Assembly: GCA_031763025.1 (NCBI GenBank) | Contig: JASSKH010000025.1 | Coordinates: 8,981,665-9,045,664 of the forward strand | Reading direction: 5' to 3' | Length of the DNA stretch: 64,000 nucleotides | Origin: Macrocystis pyrifera | Taxonomy: Eukaryota > Sar > Phaeophyceae > Laminariales > Laminariaceae | Shown: positions 1-12,900 of the stretch, piece after piece | Numbering within the stretch: the stretch's first letter is position 1 | How the letters are laid out: the number at the start of each line of letters is the position of its first letter | The notes under the pieces: generated by a model | What the model was told of the DNA's origin: nothing | Databases searched by the model: none | What the model saw: only the letters and a program-made list of their open reading frames with translations | Translations under genes and position numbers: made by a program

Positions 1-1930
1 AGCTGAGGCATGGCCCGGGCCGCCCAAGGGATATTAGTGATGGCCCATGTGTGGGACTACGCTAGTGACCCAAGGGTCACCAGCGGATCGCACAGGGGTC
101 TAGCGCATAGGGCTCCCAAGGGTTAACCGATGGTTCTGTAGTGCTGCTCTGGCCCATCGGGCTCCCATGATTAACCGATGATCTCATTTAGCTAGTTGCT
201 GGCCCATGGGTCACTCATGGGTCGCCCGTGGGTCTCCTCTGTCTGGGTGGGCCATGGGTTGCCCGTGAGAATCCCATGGGATACCTTACAATCATAGCTA
301 CAACGAACGTATCACTCTGGATGGAAATGCAAGAACAGTCGGGGTCCTGGGATACGTGTTCGAAATGGTCCTTCTATTTCCGACCAGAGCGGTTTAGTGT
401 ATAACGGATATACGTGTTTTGTTCCCGTTACCGTGTGGGGATGATTCAACGCGCAGTCGAACGACGTACAGTTATCGGCTGCCCTCCCCGGCTGTCGTGT
501 GCTGGGCGTGTTCAAACATCTTAATGTTTGAATCCCACGTATATGGATACCATGTCTACGCTTCCCCCCCATTGAACCTGGTACCCCATCAGTACACAAA
601 GTTCAAGGTCACTTATAATGTCTGCCATTCTGTTCCGTGTAGACCCGATGCACCAACCCACCTCGGCGTGTACCACACTACAACCATGCAAGAGAGCACC
701 CCTCCCTGTGCTTGAGGCGTCCGTCCCACGCACAGCGGACAGTAAAGCCATGGTCTTCTAACAACGAAAGTGCGAGAGATGCGGAACTCAAGGCGGGGGG
801 AGAAAGAGAGATACATACACCTGTGATGTGAGCGTGGCTAGTCCGAGAAAATTTTCGAGCGTGAAAAAAAGTAAGCTCTGAGTGAGTGTGAGTGTGGGTG
901 CAGAGAGTTGAAAAGTATAAGTTGACGACAGAATATCATTTAAATATGAGTATAATACAGGGCCCACTGGCGTAGCAGCGGTCGTACCACTACCGCAGTG
1001 CTTAAAATTTTGCTCAACAAATGCACATCTACCTGTACATATGTATACGGAAATAAATGAGAATCTTCATGCATACCAAGCTACTTGTCATCACCAAGTA
1101 AATACTCTTGCGGGTGATTGACTTCTAGCGCCGACTTCGTAGCGATCTCAACACCCTCTCGTACGCGAAGGCCCTCAAGATGGCACGCTGCGAGAGCATC
1201 GAAACGACCATCCGTAAACGGCGGCTCTTTTTGGCGGGGGGCGTCGCACGGCCTAGCAAGGAGCGATTACCTAGTCAGATAATGTTCGGGACGATGGCTG
1301 GTGGGGAACCCGAGACTTTGCGGACAGTTTAAGACTCGGCATAGATGCATAGTAGAAGACCTCAGGGATAGATGCATAGTCGAAGACCTCGGGGTGTTCG
1401 GAGTCACCGAAGGACCAACGGAACGCACCCTCTTGGTGTTCGTAGTTGCGACCGCGCTGCAGTCCACTGCAGCAAAAAATGCGGAGAAGTGATACCGAGG
1501 GGTCCTTGAAGCAGCCGAACGGTTCATGGTGAAGTGGCCCGGGGATGAGGGACAGCTGAGTAGGCGGCGCCGTGCATCCGCCGTGGGTGATGCTCAAGGT
1601 AATGTGGGGAGGGGGAGCAACAACAGGAGGAGGGGTAGAAGGAAACCCGACCAAGGGATTGGGGGCAGGGGGAGCAACAGTAGGGGTATATGTCAACCGC
1701 GCTGGATGAAAGTATAATATACCTGGTAGGAAGGAGACGGTAGGAAGGGTAGCAAAAGGCACCAGGCCGACTACTGCTGTGTGGTATGTGGAGCATGTCT
1801 CTGCTACTCGTGCCGCCAACTGCTGCTGCAGCTGTTCGAACGTGATCTGCCTATTTTTGTTGTGTTTTGTTTTGCGCTGTGATCGTCAGTGATTTTCTCA
1901 TACTCGTAGTTAGTTTAGTTTTTTCTTTTA
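1..1930. other. Gene-free left edge
   Basis: Positions 1-285 hold a degenerate repeat built on GGCCCATGGGT-like words. The rest is unique-looking DNA with several short overlapping reading frames on both strands (for example around 1271-1819) that resemble no family and lack codon bias. I see no RNA gene here. Confidence 0.5.
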
Positions 1931-1935
1931 CGTCC

Positions 1936-2133
1936 TTAGGGTCGATCTTAACGAGGAGTTTACTTTTTCAGTATTTTCCCAAAATTCCGGTATTTTACAC
2001 GAAATTTCGGGAAAATACTGAAAAATAAAACCTGAAAAACACTCCTCTCGTTAATACCGAAATATACCGAAAATACTGAAAAAAAATGAACAAAAAAAAC
2101 TGAAAAACAGTCCTCGTTAAGATCGACCCTTAA
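1936..2133. mobile_element. Harbinger/Tourist-like MITE with TTA target duplication
   Basis: The element body, 1939-2130, has perfect terminal inverted repeats GGGTCGATCTTAACGAGGA and its complement, flanked by TTA on both sides (1936-1938 and 2131-2133). The interior, about 150 bp, is AT-rich and itself contains TTTTCAGTATTTTCC-type inverted repeats. TTA duplication with GGG...CCC ends is typical of PIF/Harbinger non-autonomous elements. No transposase is encoded. Confidence 0.8.
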
Positions 2134-2504
2134 GAAACAAAACCTTGTAGCGTGGGTGGATGACGAGCCTGCTTTATTTGTTTCGTGCTGTTTGACGCAT
2201 CCTCTCCAGGGGTGGGGCACGGTTAACGAAAGCAGGACGGGGGCGGCAGACAGGATAGCAAGGAACCGGGCCGACTATTGATAAGTATTCGATAACAGTG
2301 TATATAGATACTAGGTAGAACCTTAGTATGCCTCTCTTCACCATATTATATAAACTGCTGCGGCTGCCTGGCGGGTGCTTTTTGACTTTTTCTGTTGTGC
2401 TTCGAATTTGCCTGTTATTTCTCTTGGTTCTCAGTATTACTCTATTTATATGTATGAATAGTTGCCTCGTTATGTGTTTTCTAGAAGAGAGTCACGACAC
2501 TTTG

Positions 2505-2780
2505 GCTTTTGCTTTTCCTTTTCCTTTCTTTTTCATTTTTTTTTTTTTTCGTTTTCTCTCTTTCATATAATAATGTGTATGTCGTGCCTAGGACGATGAT
2601 GCCATTGTCTACTTTACTGCATAACAACGTACAGCAGTAGTAGTATCTCTGTGGCGTAGTTTTATGGCCACAGAGCTTGTACGAATCTCTCTACGAGCAG
2701 CATTGAAGAATCGGCACGGACACTGGTTGTGCTGGATGTCGACGGGTAGAAATAACGGTTGATTGTGAAGTAACACGCAC
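2505..2780 (+). repeat. Dispersed repeat, copy 1 of a pair (partner near 53.1 kb)
   Basis: A T-rich stretch, then AATGTGTATGTCGTGCCT, CTCTGTG.CGTAG and GAAGAATCGGCACGGACACT recur in the same order and orientation at 53100-53425. Both copies end in GTCGACGGGTAGAAA. No terminal inverted repeat, tail or protein was seen. The class is unknown. Confidence 0.7.
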
Positions 2781-3582
2781 ACTGGTAATGGTAAGCTTTC
2801 TTGCGTTGTCGAAAAAGGTGTGCTACCGAGAGCTATTTCGGCATTCGTAAATTGCAACACCCGCAGACGGAGCAAATGGAGACGAGAGACAAGCTCGTTG
2901 AAGTTGTGAGTGGAGTGGCAAAGCAAAAAGCGAGTATTAATAGTGTGGTAAGTGGCGAGTGGTCTGTGGTGGGTGGTGAGAAAGGATGATACTACGGGAA
3001 TGATAGTGTCATTCCCATTGGGATGATCGTATAAAATTGATTGGCCGGAAGTATTTTATGCGGGAGACTTGGCGAGACTGTCTTGTTTGACCAATAGAAT
3101 GTCTGTTGATGTTGAGGGTTTTGACTGTGGCGAACATTCGTGCCACTTTGGACTTAAACATAATAACTATTTTATACCATTAGTATTGATATAACGTTGC
3201 TTAAATTTACGTTCAAATTGGTATTCACTTATTTCGCCATCAGCACCTGGGTGATCAGCGTGAGATGCCCGTACCTGGCAAGGACGAGTGCAGTAGCGTA
3301 TGCACGAGAGTAGCAGGGCAGAGGCACCGGAAGCTAGCTACTAGTAGACCAGCAGGCTCCAATACGGTGGCTGTTTTGGCGGTGTGCGCGACTTCAGATG
3401 GGACAAAAGCTTCAAAGTTCAGCTCAACACGTACTATCAACAGCACAGCAAGCCGTGTACCTGGTATACTGGGTAGAACAGAATAGTACTCCAGACTCGT
3501 ACGAGCCTCACCACGCGCATCACAGCTGGACACGGCGAGTCAGAGAGAGATACTGCCATACACTCGCCGCCCTAAGAACTTG

Positions 3583-3666
3583 CAGCACCAACAACATCAG
3601 CACCAGCACCAGCACCAGCACCAGCACCAGCAGCAGTAGCGACAGCAGTTACAGCAGTAGCAGTGC
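3583..3666 (+). repeat. CAG/CACCAG-rich microsatellite in the presumed 5' leader
   Basis: A run of CAG and CACCAG units ends about 30 bases before the ABCC start codon. It probably lies in the 5' untranslated region or proximal promoter. No TATA box or other core promoter element could be recognised around it. Confidence 0.8.
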
Positions 3667-3696
3667 ATCACCTTGATTCGTGGTTCGGCCCAAGAG

Positions 3697-3963
3697 ATGA
3701 TGGCTCCCAGTGACCACGAGTTGGCGGAGGTGGAGTTAGCTCGTGTTGGTGTGGGTGCTGGGAGCTCATTTTCTGGAGATGATCATGAAGAAGATGCCCA
3801 GCCCTTGCTTCAGGAGGAGGGGCGAGAAGATGTGGGTGCCGCTGGTGGAGAAGATGGTGGTGCCGCTGGTGTGTATCCCCTGCCAAATGCGTCCTACTCC
3901 CGCGATGGGCGCGGCTGGGGTTCGAAGCTCGTCTTCTCGTGGATTCAGCCCGTGCTTGACAAG
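3697..3963 (+). CDS. ABCC exon 1 (residues 1-89): acidic N-terminus and first ABCC motif
   Basis: Translation begins [13 protein letters not shown] and is Asp/Glu/Gly-rich for about 70 residues. It ends with [15 protein letters not shown], the typical start of MRP proteins that lack TMD0 (compare SKLTFSWINPLL). The donor is AAG|GTGAGG and the intron is phase 0. The second ATG at 3700 could equally serve as start. Confidence 0.93.
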
Positions 3964-6900
3964 GTGAGGTCAAAAGGTCAACGCTTATCTGTGCTGGCGA
4001 CGTACGCCTGCTGTTCGACAGCAGCAGCAGTGCATGTGCATGCAGGAGTACGCACGTAAGGTGTCCCTCCCCGTGCATCTGTACGAGTAGCAGAGTGATT
4101 CACTCACTGCTTCGTCGGGAATGCTCCGGTCTGCACATCGCAATGAAGCTGGAGCTCAAGAGCTATGATACCTAAAATAATACCTGGTACCTGGTACGTA
4201 ATTTTGCGTCATACCTGGTTCCTGGTTCCTGGTACGTACCTGATACCAGATGAGCAATACAAGCAGTAGTAGTACTGCTGTCATTTTGTTACTATTTTTC
4301 CCTCGCTATATATCATGGCAATGACATGTCTGTCTGTCACACAGCACAGCAGTCAGCCGGTCCCTGTTTCACACGCGTATTATTGCTACCGTGATAATCT
4401 CGTGAAATCATGCAGAAGTCATGTGGTTGCTGACATGAGATGGACACGTGGGCTACGTACGTGCAGCAGTCTGATGTCATGTTGTTGCTGCTTTGCTACT
4501 GCTTATGCTTCGTACTCACGATGTACCTGGTATGTAGAGACTCCGCGTACAGCAGTGTTGCTACTGCCGCACTCTCGTGAGGTCAGGCACTTGGTCACGC
4601 CGTTGCACAACCGTCCGGCCTCGAATACCGCCGCAATTCACGGCGTATTTGAACGCGGACTACGAAAGGAGCGGCTCAGTTTTCTTTGCCCATGAATGTG
4701 ATGACTGGACGTAAAAACACCAATACCCGGAGGGCGTTATCATGCAAGATTTGGGGACACCACGTTTAAAATCCCGCGTAACTTCGGGGGGGAAGGTCTA
4801 AGCTGAAGTTGCCGTGTGTCCAAGCTTAAGGCGCAGGATAACCGAACGAAAAAAAAGGTCGCACAGAGATCCGAACCGCTTGCCTCGGGCTGCCTCGTTG
4901 TGTTCATGTGCGCTTGCTGCCTACTGCGTTTCGGAACACCCGATACATCGGTACTGCTGTTTATGCAGGATCACGATGCATCGCTATTTTTTTTTCGTCT
5001 TGTCGTGATCAATCAAATGCGTTTGCCATTTCTGTAATGCGCCCGACTTTTTTGCCGCTGAGCAATTCTTCCTTCTCCTTCCTGTAGATATGGTTCGGCG
5101 TTCGAGAACCGAGACAGCAGTGTTTGTAGAGCCGGAAAGGACACCCCTCCTAAAGAAGTCGATATATATCGCTTCCATCTCCTGTTCTGTGTTGGCATAC
5201 GCGACGGACACCCGATACCCGACGGGGCAGCGTGGCTCGATGCAGCCAGACGTACAGTGCAGCACCTTTTGTATATGAGGAAGGGAGCGCAACCGAACCA
5301 TGTCGAACCCCCGAATTTCCAACGACGTGCATCGCCTATCCCGCAACCCCCTCCCTCGCCCACCGCCGCCCTACGTAGAGCCGGGGGGGAAACGAATTAC
5401 AGCTGGGCGACACTTTGCTCCTCCCAGCGGATCTGACGGCCGCCGTGCTTTCCGAGCGGTTTCAACGGGCGTGGGGTGCGGCTGTCAGCGGCGGTGGGCC
5501 ACCCCTTATACCCGCCCTTCGCGCGCTATTTTTCTGGTGAGAAATTGACAGCGGTTACGACTAGAGAGAAAGATGGTTGATGTTTGCCGTCGCCAGGAAT
5601 TCGCGCAGGAGGATATTTTTGAACCTGTCGGCAATTTGTGTGCGTTGGTGGACGGCTTATACGCGTCGGACGCTTCGGGCAACTGGAAAAAGGTGCGGCG
5701 TTGTCTTGACGCCGCAAAAACTGGAAGCTCGCGTTCGCTCGAAAATTGTCTCGCCGGCAACACAGAGGCGCTTGATGGAGGGCTGGGGTCGTGCCCCGCG
5801 TTGCTCAGCCATCCTCCTGCTGTAGGTGCAGGCGCCGGTGCGCTCGTCTTTGGCGTCGCGTGACGCGACGGCGCCTGGGGTGGTGACCGGACAATGCCAG
5901 CGTGCGGGATTGCAACGCCAACCCCTGCCCTCGGTTTCCTCGTTGAGACTGGCTCTGCCATGCCGACGGGCTCGTTCGGGGAAGTAGTATGCTGTGCGTG
6001 CGGGGGTGGCCGGACAACGCCTCGCGTGTGGGGTATCCGACGCCAACCACTTCCCTCGTTTTTTCTTTTCGATACTTACTTTTTGTCATACTGTACCGAT
6101 GGGAAACGTTCGGGGAAACGGTACGCTGCGGGCTGGAGCGTCACCAATGGCGCGCACGACGCCGTCCGTCCTCACGCGCTGTGGAAGCAGAAAAAAAAAG
6201 GCGTGAACATCGCGGTCAACCTCAACCTCGGATCCTGACGGCTTTTGTGGCAACATGTTTGTCACCGAAAAAATACAACTTTCATGTTAATCTGATCGCA
6301 ATGCATATTTATGCATGGGTTGCTTGGATCGTTTTGGCCTCAGAGTTGCGACCGTCATCGTGGGCAGGGTGCGAGTCGGCCGTGCAATGACTTTTTTTGT
6401 GTCGAGGATCAGTTTAGAGGGCTCAGGTTCGGGCTGGATCAGGTCGGCGTGCGATCAGGGTGCCGAGGGGGAGCAGGGGGGCTCGTGTGGTTCCCAAGAA
6501 ACTTCCTTGAAAATGTTCAACACGGTCCCCTGACAATAAAGTCTACGCCCTCAGACCCTTCGATCATGTCCTACGTAAGAACTGCTGAAAACATGCCCCA
6601 ACCATTGTCCAAACCGACGCCCGCAGCGAGTTTGTTGTCGCCGGCGTCTTCCGCCTGGTGACGGAGTTGGCCAAGATTTCGGCGCCCTTGCTCCTCCGCG
6701 AGCTGATCCTGTACGTGAAGAACGAGGCGGTGGTGGTGCCCAACACGCTGGCAGGGGGCGTCGGGCTGGCTGTGTTCCTTCTGACGCTCGTGCTGGTGCA
6801 GGCGTGCACGCTACAGCACTTCATTCACGGAGGTGACGTTGCGGATGCTACGCTGTGTTTTGTGTTTTCGGTTATCCTCCGGCGTGTTGATAAAAGTACA

Positions 6901-9900
6901 ACTTCGACATACCAGTCTGTTCCTTTTTTTTGTTGACAGCTTGTGTTTTATTAGTGATTTTTTGGTCCCAATGGTCGAAACAGAGTGGTACAAACTATGC
7001 GCCGAGTGTTAGATGAACTCGTTGCTCCCATTACAACATGTGATGTTGCAAAGAGGGCGTTTTGCTGGTCGCGCCTCTCTCCATATATTCAAAACGCGGC
7101 AATGATAGACTTATGGCTCGCTAAGGTCGCCCCCCACCCGCAGCGCCGTTCTGGCTACCCGCATGTGTCGCTTGTTCCTGCGCAACGAGTGCAATGTCTG
7201 TAGATTGATGATCTGTGCGATGTCCCTATGTTTCCGGGTGGGAGCCGGATGAATTGCAGCATCTAGCAACATGCGTCCTTCGTTGGATGTGTGTATACGT
7301 TACAGATCCTGCACAGCATCTCGCAAGGGTAGGTCGGGTTTCCAAATTATCTACTGTATATATCGTGCTCTCTCCGATGCGTGCAACCGTTGCATGCACT
7401 CATCCTCGTTCGATGACTTTTCGATGTAGCGACGATAACCCGACCGACCTTCACAGGTTGCCGGCCCTGGAACATAATCTGTAGCCGTAGACTAAAACAA
7501 CGCGCAACAGGTGACTTTTGTTGTAGCTTGGGCACACGGTACCTCTATGGCCCTGGAGTTTCACAACTCCATGCGAGCATGTCGCTTCAACCAGCGAAGG
7601 CAGAACATCTGTAGCAACAGACTTCCCGATTGCCCCGACCCTTGCCACATTCAGTGTTCATGGTGGGCGCTGGTGTCAACTCCGTGATGACGGTGGCCGT
7701 GTACGACAAGTCGCTTCGCCTGTCGAGGGCGTCGCTCGAGGGCCCGCGCCTCGGGCAGGTTCTCAACTTTCAGGTGACAGCGGGTGCGGCAGCAAGCGGT
7801 TTCCTTGAAATATCTGCCGCTGCTTTGTGATTGAAAAAGGCGCGTTACCTCTGAAAGCTTTCCCGATGTCCTCCGAGTCGTGAGCAAGTCCAGTCCCGCC
7901 CTGGGAGACGCGCGCGTTTGGCCGAGCCTAAGCCCACCGGGCCGCCTGTATGTTGCGGCAAAGGGTGCTAGAGCGAAGGGTAAAGAACTAGGGTGTATTT
8001 TTTTTTTGGCTGGGTAGGTACAGTCAGACCAGCACTCGTTTAGCCGTGAACCAAAACGTTCGCGTTTGGGGAGGACTGCGCAATGATAGTGCAGTGATAT
8101 TGTCTAGAAGTAAAACACTGGCTTGCTTGCGTGCGTGTGAAAACGGGGTTGGTGCGGTCGTCTAGCCAGCTTACAACGTGTGCGCCACACTCGTGCGGCC
8201 ACAATGAAGCAAATACCCCCAATCGACCCAAACTTTAGGGACGCTTCCGACTCCGATGTGCCTCGATGTGGCGCGGAGCGTCCCCCTCCCCCGCGTGCAT
8301 CTAAGGGGGCGGGCTCCCTGTTCGTTCACCTCACTAAACCAAAGCGATTGTCGTGCGGCCGCGAAGCTATAGACGTTCCGAACCTGCTGTCGGAACCATC
8401 CCACGCAGAGGGGCGGGGGCGTAGGCGGGGAAAGGTGTTTGTGGCCTTGCCTTGTCAAGCGGCGATCCGGGGGGGGGGGGGGGGGGTAATGTCGATTGTT
8501 TCCCTACCATAGAGTCCTGCTCTTATGGACAACGTGCATCAAAATGACTATCATGCGTTGTGTGCGCTTCGAACTGGAGCAAGTACGATTGCGACCTAGC
8601 CTTGCCAAGGGAGGGGGAGGGGGCGGGGGTCTTACGTAGATTCTGTCCCTAGCTTAAGACCCTGCTCGTATGGCCAACATGCGCCAAACGACTGCGTACG
8701 TGCTGCGCACTTGAAACTGCGGGACGGGCGGTTGCGACCTTGCCTTGTCAAGGTAGCCCGGAAGAGGGCAGACCCTACGCTGGTTGTTCCCCTACCACAC
8801 TCGTTGACTCCTGCTCTTGTCGACGACGCGCGTCATAGAAACAACCTCCTGTGCGCTGGAATTGTTTTACAGGCGAAAGACGCCTCCAAGCTGAGAGAGT
8901 TCATTGTCTTCTTCCACAACCTCTGGGCGGCTCCGCTGACTGCGGCAGGCTGCACCCTGCTGCTGCTTCACATCCTCGGACCTTCGGCCTTGGTCGGGGT
9001 TGCGGTGATCCCCGTGCTCATCCCTTTGGAAACCTGGGTGGCGCGAAGGTGGGAGGGACTAACGCAGACAGGTGCCGTCAAAAATTGGTTTACCGTGGAG
9101 ACGGATGTCGCGGAGGATAGCTTTACCCGCGTAGAGTGTATATCGCTGAGGAGTGACTTTTCTATGGTACGCGTTGGAAAGAAGGGGGTTCGCTGATGTG
9201 GGCGTACGTTCGAGACGCGGTTGTGGCAAATCTGGGTTCTTTCGGTGCGTCGGAAAGTCGCGTTGCCGCGGCAGGTGCGTAACCTCGGGGGCGCTTCCCC
9301 ATCATGGGATAGCTGCCCTCCTGTGACTGGGGACGGTGTCGTCAGTCAATGGTGCATACCCAGCGCGTTTTATTCTTCTCGAACGCCGCGGGCGTCCGCA
9401 TAAATCTGTAGCGAGGGATGGGCGTATCGGCATACAGTTGTCGTTTGCGGGCGGCACGGACATCGGGGCAGCGCGCGGTAATATCCCCAGGCGGCTGGTG
9501 GGTACCGATTGGTTGGACGAACGAGTGCGGCGCATGTGTAAGAAGAACGGTGCCTGCTTGATCTCTGTCGTCAGGGACTTGGACTCACGTATTGCTTCCT
9601 GAACGACGAAACCCCATTCCAAACCGACCCAAGCGTTTTAACGTCGACACTCGCGGCAGCGGACTGGAGAATTGGATGCCCGAGAAACCTGATCGGGAAA
9701 AGGCTATACCAACTAAGCTGGTCGTAAATGGGGTTTCCAAAGGATGTGCTGGCTTTTTACTTCGCAGCATTCCGTCGGCATGGGAGACTTTTAGACCGCG
9801 TAAGGGATACATACAGCTGTCACGGTTTGGCCCGAGTCGCGGTGGAGATTGCACGCCCCACCGACTTGCCAGTGCCTCCATTAAAGAGAGTGGTAGTGTT

Positions 9901-12900
9901 TAAAGCTGTTTTTCCCTCGACGAAAACGATAGAATGTTGTACAAGTACCATACGGGTATGTACAGCGCAAATACCGATACCGATAATCATACCAGGTATG
10001 ATGTGTAGCACGACAGAAGCCTGAGGATGTACGTTCTCGAGAATAATTGGCGTTTCATCCCAAAGTAGTAACAGCGGTATCCAGCTGTTGAACGCGGAAA
10101 ATGTCCGCGACGACCCGCTGGCGGCATCGCTGCGAAGGGTGGCACCATCGTAGACGCGAAGGGATGCTCTGCTTGCGCCCATTCAATGGCGCTTCGCATC
10201 GTTTTCGATCTGGTCTGTGTCCCCTTCTTGGTGCTCCCGCCTTCCCCTATTGTAACGAGCGTCTACTAAGGTCTGCAACCTATAGGAAGAGCGTTCTCAA
10301 GGTCTCGGACGCGCGCATTAGCCTTGTCGGCGAGATCGTGGACGGCATCAAGACCGTCAAGCTCAACTCCCTCGACGCCAAGTTTCGCGCCCGGGTCGAG
10401 GCCCTGCGGGCTAAAGAACTCGGGAGCATCCGTCAAGCCTTGACGCTCAACGCTTACAATCAGGTGAAACCGCTGCGATGCTGGCGATGGCCATGAGGAT
10501 GGCGGGTGGTGGCGATTGCGGCTATGGCAATGTTTAGCGGCTATCATTTAACGGCTATATATAATCTTGCGGCTGCTTTCGAACAGCTCACGGCTAGCAG
10601 GTGACGGCTATCGCGTAGCAGCTAAGAGCGTTGACGCCAACAATGGTGATAGTGGCGGAAGACAATGAAGACGGTGGTATTACCGTCGGTGACAGTCCGG
10701 TCTTATTCTACTGTAAGTTTGTCATTGGCTTACAGGTAAGTCAACCAAGCATTCATCAAGTCGAAATTGCATCCACGATTGCAGTGTTCATTCACACCGA
10801 GACGTTTGTTTCGGACCTCGGGCCATTCGTTTTTGTTGCCCCTCGATCGCCCCCCTCCTCTTCGTGCCCAGGCCGTCATGCGCTCGAGCCCAATCATAGT
10901 GGCGCTTGCGACGTTCTCCGCCTACGTTCTCTCTGGGCACAAGCTAGACGCCGAAACGGCTTTCACTTCGCTCGCCCTGTTCGGGACAATAGCACACCCT
11001 TTCCACGTTCTTCCAAAGGTAAAAAGGCGTGTTTCAACGACTTTGGGGGGTGGGTGGGGCGGGTACGGGGTGAGGAAGGGCGGGCCGCCTACTTCCAATG
11101 TTGAATGGGAAGCGCCGCTCTTGAAGTTTTCTGGCGGAAGGGGCGGGAGGTGGCTGTCTCATTGGGGTGGGGTTCATTTTGCTGTGGTGATTGTGGTAGT
11201 GGTGATAGTGGTGGCGGTGTTGGTGTGTGTTTGGTGGTGGCGGCGGGGGTGGTGGTGCTGCCACTGCTTCGCCCTGGCGATATCGAACGCTCATGTTCCG
11301 TTCTCGTGCTCCATTTACCCCCTTGATCAACGCTCGACCGTTACCACCGTGCCCGCCCCCTTGCCCACCGGCCAACCCCCCCCCGTTCTCTTCATGGTGC
11401 CTTTCGTGCAGGCGGTGCAATTGCTAGCGGACGCAAAGGTTAGCACGACAACAAGCACCCCATCACCTCGTTTTTGGTTTTCGCGACGGTGCAGTAATCT
11501 TAAATACCCGGCGCCTTCTCACACGAAATCGCACCAGCGGCTCTGCGTTGGATCTTAGCTGTTGGCATGGAGGATGCCGTTGGAACACGAAGTTTCCGCC
11601 CTGCGGGCTGAGTGGGTGGGGAGGCAGGAGAGCGATGTATATATATATTTATTTACGACCACGGCCACCCGGTTTCGCGTGTAGGCACCTCGTGGTGGCG
11701 AGGCCTCTTTCAGCTTCCGCTTGGTTCGGGTGCTGTCGTTTTCTGTCTGGAAGGGAGCGCGCTCTCTTGAGAAAACGATGTTTTGAGGGGGCTCTTGCGA
11801 ACCCCCCTCGCGTGCCGCTTGTCAGGTACTTCCGCTCAGGTTTGCGTCATGTTTTTCTAGGGAGAGAGCGCCTGGGAGTTCGTAAGGGCCTTGGCGTTTC
11901 CGCTTCCGTTTTAGGTTGCCCGATAGCAGACCAGGCTGCATCTTATCATGTTGAAATGCTGTAAGCGTTGACTCTTGGCGGCGGGAGTGAGTTGCTACTA
12001 GGGAGTCTGTTGACGGTTGGGTCGGGATATCATAGCTTGCAGTGATTGGACATGCGTACGATGCAGTATTTAATGAAATCTGGAGCTGCTGTCACTTGAG
12101 CTCACGCGTTGTTCTTGCTGTGCTCGTCTTGTACGTTGCTCCTGCAAACGGTTGCCCCGTCGATGTTATGATTGTCATCATCATCGTCGCCACCCTCATC
12201 GCCGTCATCATCGCGACGACGACCCTCTCGATAACCGAACACCCACTCACGCAGGTTTCTTTGCAGCGTCTGGAGCAGTTCCTGCTCGAGAGTGAGACCG
12301 AGAGGCTAGACTCATTCATCCAAGGTACCCCCGCGCCGCCCTCCGAGTGCGCCAGTGATCTTGGTCCAAAGATAGTTATGCGGAACGCCTCCTTCGGGCC
12401 TGCGGCAGGTAAGGGGGCCTTTCGAACCATATGTTTCTTATTTTTCAACGTATCGCGTACGTACGCGGCCTTGCGATGCACGTTGACATCCCATCGGGAC
12501 GCGCGCGGGCTAGACGATAGGTATACCGCTTTCCGCGCAGTTCTGTTTCTGACTGAGAGAGATTTTCATCTGAGGAACTAACTGCGCAGCAGTATCGTCG
12601 GAATCCTTTCGAAAATCTTATTCGATGCATACCTGTTCCGCGGGAACATATTTACTGATCAGAACATCACATGGTTGGTACACATAGAGGGATAAATAGG
12701 GGGGCATACGGGTTTGGGGTCCATCGTCGCCCAGGCCAAGCTCGTGCAAGATTCCCCCGCGCCTCCCATTGCACCTCTGACCCTCTCCGCTCCTGGCCGG
12801 ACGAACGTTGCAGGCGACCCGTGCCTCGAGCAAGTTTCGGCGCAGATGGGAATTGGCCTCTCGATTATCGTTGGGACCATCGGCAGCGGGAAGAGTACGC

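Noticed and set aside
5573-5863. 96-codon frame after exon 2 that looks partly protein-like
   Set aside because: It starts after a good donor at 5537, and exon 2 joins exon 3 in phase with exact family motifs, so it is intronic.
11034-11427. His/Pro- or Gly/Val-rich frames on both strands in intron 7
   Set aside because: They come from G/T-rich simple sequence; the ABCC exons on either side join perfectly without them.
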